DNA of 64,000 nt from Candidatus Brocadia sinica JPN1 (lineage in GTDB: Bacteria > Planctomycetota > Brocadiia > Brocadiales > Brocadiaceae): assembly GCF_000949635.1 (NCBI RefSeq), contig NZ_BAFN01000001.1, positions 806,001 through 870,000 of the forward strand, written 5' to 3'. Shown one piece after another: positions 60,774 to 64,000 of the stretch (its first letter is position 1; each line of letters starts with the position of its first letter). The notes under the pieces were generated by a model, which saw only the letters and a program-made list of their open reading frames with translations, had not been told where the DNA came from and did not search any database. Both the position numbers and the translations under genes were made by a program.

Positions 60774-61001
60774 TTATTTTCTTTCGCGTCTCATTCTTCG
60801 CATCACCCTCTCCCTGTCTGACTTTATCCACTTCAAGAGTTTTAATGCCGGTTCATCTTTAATGTTTTGTTCTACCAGTTTTCTTTCAAATATCTTTTTC
60901 AAAATGCTTTGCCGTAGGGCTTCGCTTTGCTGCAAGCTTTGGGCAGTAGTTTCTTCTAGAATTATCACAAACGGAGAAGCGCCTTCACATATTTCAAGCA
61001 A
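60774..61001 (-). pseudogene. HsdS C-terminal relic B
   Basis: A 75-codon frame from a TTG reads LLEICEGASPFVIILEETTA, then QSLQQSEALRQSILKKIFER and KLVEQNIKDEPALKLLKWIK. It holds only the final coiled-coil helix and tail of HsdS; target-recognition domains are absent. No ribosome site is evident. It lies inside a roughly 390-bp unit that is repeated at 59639-60036. Confidence 0.72.
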
Positions 61002-61157
61002 TGGTTTTCTAATCCCAAAGGGATGTTATTATTATAGCATATCAGTAAGAGAATATTTTTTAACCCCGAAGGGGTGATATTGCCGTTGTATTTCACCCCT
61101 TCGAGGTTGGATATGGTGTTACGGTTTTTACCTATAGTCATGTCATCCCTTCGGGAT

Positions 61158-61264
61158 TTTTTCTTCAGCGCCTCATCCTTCTCCCTTTCTGCCTTTATCC
61201 TCTCCAGGAGTTTTGATACCGGTTCGTCTTTTGGGTTTTACTCATCCAGCTCTCCTTCAAATGC
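61158..61264 (-). pseudogene. HsdS C-terminal relic C
   Basis: The minus strand reads AFEGELDE, a TAA stop, then NPKDEPVSKLLERIKAEREK. This is nearly the textbook HsdS end (AFEGELV.QNPKDEPAS.LLERIKAEREK), from a different lineage than relics A and B, with a nonsense codon. It is followed by the same hairpin type (61145-61157). Confidence 0.65.
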
Positions 61265-62218
61265 CTATAATTTTCACAAAATTCTAAATACTGATACCTG
61301 CTCGATCATTTCTTGAAATATCCCCGACTTTTATAGAATGGAAATTTACCTTTTGATTTCCCTTGCATAATGATTGGAAAGCCATATCCCTGAAAAATTT
61401 TACACACCGCCCCCAACTTCACAACAGAGAGGCATTTGTTTTCCGTCCATCATATTTATATCACCCTTTCAGGGTTTGTTAATTCCCTTTTCTCATTTTG
61501 CTATAAGCATATCAGCCCTTCGGGCTTGGCTGCTAGATTTTCTTTAATGGAGTACGTACTTGATGACACCTACCCTTATATCTTGTATTTCGGTTGCGGT
61601 CTTCTATACTACATATGCTACCAGGTGTCGTTAAGTGCATACCCCACTTTTTCTTTATGAGGTGCGCACTTGACGGCACTCGCTCAGCATATTTCGGTCT
61701 TACCACGATCTATTGGGTGCAGTTATAGCTTAACAAATCAGGTTTTACTGTTTGCTGGAGTAAACACAAAAAATTCAGTTTGATTTTCAGAAAAAACATC
61801 GGCTTTTTGCTATACATCAAGCATACCCCACCTTTTTATGTACGAAACACCGAAGGTGTATAATGATTATAGAAAACTTCTCTGTACTTTCACACGCAAA
61901 GGGAAGGTTTTCGTTATTCAGGTATTTGAGTTTCGCCGAGGCATATCCTCGTCATAAAAACATATCAGATTTGATGAAAACATACAAGCTTCAAATTGTC
62001 TTGAATGCCTGAAAAATACTGGTAAAATCATGAGAGGACAAAATACATCAAGACATCGAAAAGGCCATGAAAATATTGTTAAAGAAATTTTTCCTTGGTT
62101 TTCATATAATCATGTGACTTTACACCGCACATTTCTTGTATGTATCCTTATCGGCGTTAATTCGTGGCTCAATAATTTTAATTATATGAGAAAAGCCACC
62201 TATTTTTGGAGTACTTTC
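61265..62218. other. Non-coding tail of the repeat region
   Basis: About 950 bases with scattered REP-like hairpins (61463, 61514, 61847) and otherwise no gene I can support. Open frames crossing it include the hairpins themselves and have no family resemblance. The frame upstream of the EamA start (from 62030) is open but reads as non-coding. Confidence 0.5.
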
Positions 62219-62635
62219 ATGGAAACATTTTTCCTTGCCTTACTTACAGCCTTTATTTGGGGATTCGTGCCTTTTCTGGAAAAGGTAGGACTCTCGTCTG
62301 TTGAACCCACTGCAGCGTACATGGTAAGATGTTCAGGCGTTTTTCTGGGTGTTGTAATCCTTATCGCTTTTACCCCTCAGTTTCCATCCTTTGGGAAGAT
62401 GGGGGTTAAATCGATTTTCTTTCTTATCTTTGCTGGTATTCTGGCGGGTGTTGTAGCACAATTGGTATTTTACAAGGCGCTCAAGATGGGTGAGATATCA
62501 AGGGTTATTCCCATTACAAGCTGTTACCCGTTATTTACATTTCTTTTGGGTTGGATTTTCCTGGGCGAGGAGGTGACTCTGTCCAAGGTAGCAGGTATGT
62601 TACTTATTTTAGGCGGGATATTGCTCTTAAAATAG
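62219..62635 (+). CDS. Small EamA/DMT-family transporter
   Basis: The 138-residue protein starts METFFLALLTAFIWGFVPFL with a GGAG ribosome site eight bases upstream. It is one EamA repeat with four to five membrane segments; the hallmark pair AFIWGFVPFLEKVGL and SRVIPITSCYPLFTFLLGWI...GEEVTLSKVAGMLLILGGI is present. Single-repeat forms act as dimers. An open frame extends 63 codons upstream but lacks conservation-like composition. The histidine-kinase gene follows after six bases. Confidence 0.82.
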   Translation: METFFLALLTAFIWGFVPFLEKVGLSSVEPTAAYMVRCSGVFLGVVILIAFTPQFPSFGKMGVKSIFFLIFAGILAGVVAQLVFYKALKMGEISRVIPITSCYPLFTFLLGWIFLGEEVTLSKVAGMLLILGGILLLK

Positions 62636-62641
62636 TTTTTT

Positions 62642-64000
62642 ATGAATTATTACAGAAACATCTTCAAAAGTATTAAGATACAACTCATCTCTTATATCTG
62701 TCTTTTAACCACCGTTCCGTTATTGTTTGTTTGTGTCGTGGAATATTACAGTAGTAAGAGCGCCATTGAGCAGCGGATGATCGAACAACTGACCTCCATT
62801 GCTGACCTGAAAAAAAGTGAGCTGAACAATTGGCTGGAAGAGCGGTTGACCGATACCTCGGTAATTGCCCGCAACAAGGTGCTTGCTGCGGCAGCAACAA
62901 GCCTTTTACAGCAGAGGAGAAGATTTGAAAGTATCGATGAGTTGAGAAAATCAGAAGCCGGCCGTATAAATTATGAACGGATTTTAGACAATCTTCATGT
63001 CCTGAAGCAGTTTTATAAACATTACAACGTTATCTCTATAATAGACGGTGCAAATGGAGAGGTGGTTATATCCACATACCCCGGGATCGTGGGTAAAACC
63101 CTGAGCTCGTTTGGCAGTTATATAGATACCCTCGGGAAAAAAGAGGTAGCCGTGAAGGATATCTACACCTCTGAACTGACCGACCAGAATTGTATGACGT
63201 ATTTTTGCCCGGTTTGCATGACAGATACCATTACCCTGGAAAGCAGCGATATTATCATTGGCGCCATATTATTGGATGTTAATGTGAAAAACAGCGTTGA
63301 ACCGGTGATTCGCAACTGGCCAGGAATGGGAACAACAGGAGAAACACTCCTGGTGAGGAGAGAAGGGAATACCATTGTCTATTTAAATGACCTTCGTCAC
63401 AAGGAGGGAGCGGCCTTGCAATTTATCAGCCCCATCCATTCTACCCTGGATATCCCTTCGGTGTTAAGCTCCGGTGGCGAAGAAGGGATTAAAGAATCTG
63501 TAGACTACAGGAATGTTCCCGTACTTTCTGCCTACCGGCACATCCCCGTTCTCAATTGGGGACTTGTGGCAAAACAGGATTTAACAGAGGCATTTGCCCC
63601 GGTTGAAAAACTGAAAAACCGCGTTGTCGTGCTGATCTTTGTTTGTATTACCGTTGTCATTGCTCTTGGCGTTTCATTCACCAATCGTATTACGCAACCT
63701 CTGTTACAACTGGCGCAGGGGGCGAAGGCTATTGGTTCAGGAAATCTTGACCATCGTATATCGATTCTATCGGAGAATGAGGTGGGTCTTCTTGCCAAAG
63801 AATTTAATCACATGGCTGCAAAACTGAAAGAGTCATATTCAAATCTGGAACAAAAGGTGGAGGAACGAACGGCCCAGTTGCTGCGAGCCGAGCGACTCGC
63901 TGCGGTAGGTGAGCTTGCAGCCGAGGTGGCCCATGAAATCAATAACCCGTTAGGTGGTTTGCAGAATTTTGCCAGCATGATTGAACATGAACCGGAAAAT
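62642..64000 (+). CDS. Membrane sensor histidine kinase (5' part, runs off the window)
   Basis: The frame from ATG 62642 is open for 453 codons to the window end. It has a first membrane helix at about residues 13-30 (LISYICLLTTVPLLFVCVVE), an extracytoplasmic double-Cache-like sensor of about 290 residues (IIDGANGEVVISTYPGIVGK; LLDVNVKNSVEPVIRNWPGM; SAYRHIPVLNWGLVAKQD), a second helix at about 325-345 (VVVLIFVCITVVIALGVSFT) and a HAMP domain (ITQPLLQLAQGAKAIGSGNL). A coiled coil then leads to the HisKA region ERLAAVGELAAEVAHEINNP with the phospho-acceptor His. The ATPase domain lies beyond the window. The sensed ligand is unknown; four Cys in the sensor (NCMTYFCPVC) are notable. Confidence 0.9.
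   Translation, partial: MNYYRNIFKSIKIQLISYICLLTTVPLLFVCVVEYYSSKSAIEQRMIEQLTSIADLKKSELNNWLEERLTDTSVIARNKVLAAAATSLLQQRRRFESIDELRKSEAGRINYERILDNLHVLKQFYKHYNVISIIDGANGEVVISTYPGIVGKTLSSFGSYIDTLGKKEVAVKDIYTSELTDQNCMTYFCPVCMTDTITLESSDIIIGAILLDVNVKNSVEPVIRNWPGMGTTGETLLVRREGNTIVYLNDLRHKEGAALQFISPIHSTLDIPSVLSSGGEEGIKESVDYRNVPVLSAYRHIPVLNWGLVAKQDLTEAFAPVEKLKNRVVVLIFVCITVVIALGVSFTNRITQPLLQLAQGAKAIGSGNLDHRISILSENEVGLLAKEFNHMAAKLKESYSNLEQKVEERTAQLLRAERLAAVGELAAEVAHEINNPLGGLQNFASMIEHEPEN

Larger units (their letters stand above)
59639..61859. repeat. Array of about 15 REP-like hairpins
   Basis: Short palindromes of the type accccgaaggggt/atcccttcgggat recur at 59641, 59672, 59722, 59973, 60024, 60617, 60669, 60711, 60771, 61012, 61063, 61095, 61145, 61463, 61514 and 61847 (approximate starts), with GAA or TTC loops showing the two orientations. 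They flank and separate the hsdS relics and the IS200-like transposase. Spacing is irregular (30 to 600 bases), so it is not a CRISPR. They are probably REP/REPIN-type elements moved by a transposase of the kind encoded at 60139. Confidence 0.8.

Noticed and set aside
61436-61660. 74-codon frame with hydrophobic stretches
   Set aside because: It reads through two REP-like hairpins and has no ribosome site or recognisable domain.
59639-61859. CRISPR array in the hairpin-rich region
   Set aside because: The repeats are 13-bp palindromes in both orientations with spacing from about 30 to 600 bases, and genes or relics lie between them; there is no constant repeat-spacer pattern and no cas gene.
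62030-62218. 63-codon N-terminal extension of the EamA transporter
   Set aside because: The extension is not membrane-like, and the ATG at 62219 has a ribosome site and the family's usual start.
1-64000. tRNA or rRNA genes
   Set aside because: I looked in the intergenic gaps for tRNA-like GTTCGAATCC arms and rRNA-like stretches and found none that fold convincingly.

Overview
The window reads as a chromosomal segment of an anaerobic Gram-negative bacterium with moderate A+T content. Evidence for anaerobic life is a four-subunit 2-oxoacid:ferredoxin oxidoreductase, a separate pyruvate:ferredoxin oxidoreductase beta subunit, rubrerythrin and an Fe-S/DUF3786 protein. An outer membrane is shown by an LptD-like assembly protein, LptB and an MsbA-like exporter. 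This mix, with many dispersed intergenic palindromes, IS66-type elements and decayed toxin/antitoxin and restriction genes, resembles planctomycetes of the anammox type (Brocadiales). That placement is an inference: there is no rRNA or other decisive marker here.

Layout. (1) 1-2537: the tail of a gingipain-like (C25) protease, an S26-type peptidase and a PF14907-like nucleotidyltransferase, then a relic of a DUF433/DUF5615 toxin-antitoxin pair. (2) 3455-15872, all minus strand: a long housekeeping run reading DegT aminotransferase, LptD-like protein, coaD, ymdB-like phosphodiesterase, xseA, xseB, dxs, nadK, ferredoxin, and oxidoreductase alpha, beta and gamma. (3) 16219-21526, plus strand: an unknown membrane protein, a TPR lipoprotein-like or periplasmic protein, a secreted metallophosphoesterase, a DUF3147-like membrane protein, an atypical Ser/Thr kinase and a second metallophosphoesterase. 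(4) 21512-26153: moaC, nadE, murI, rubrerythrin, DUF3786. (5) 26321-29154: a small accessory patch with a MITE-like element, PIN/RHH and HicBA toxin-antitoxin pairs, type IIG restriction-enzyme tail fragments and a His-rich exported protein. (6) 29194-36509: a metal/oxyanion cluster with an outer-membrane-like protein, ChrB, a small protein, an MFS transporter and a ferric-iron ABC system whose ATPase gene is broken. (7) 36517-39262: a complete IS66-type element carrying a DruA-family (DUF4338) gene, followed by a tyrosine-recombinase remnant. (8) 39535-51210: a small zinc-ribbon protein, ROK kinase, lepA, an unusual zinc-ribbon signal peptidase I, lptB, an MsbA-like ABC exporter, an IS66 relic, porB, a MutY-like glycosylase and an amidase. 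(9) 51261-56150, minus: an AddB-like nuclease carrying repeat-derived in-frame insertions, and a DUF2130 protein. (10) 56194-61859: a ruined type I restriction/defence island with an hsdM start fragment, an FRG-domain gene split by a second copy of the same IS, three relics of the HsdS C-terminus, and an IS200-like transposase set in an array of REP-like hairpins. (11) 62219-64000: a small EamA transporter and a sensor histidine kinase that runs off the window.

The most interesting material is the mobile and decayed part. Two near-identical 2413-bp elements have 69-bp perfect terminal inverted repeats and perfect 8-bp target duplications. Each pairs an IS66 transposase with a DUF4338 (DruA-like) protein instead of the usual TnpA/TnpB. 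One copy split an FRG-domain gene, and excising it on paper restores the reading frame at the junction. The FRG gene overlaps the start of an hsdM relic, and relics of the hsdS 3' end lie just upstream, so the island was probably a type I restriction locus with an FRG partner.
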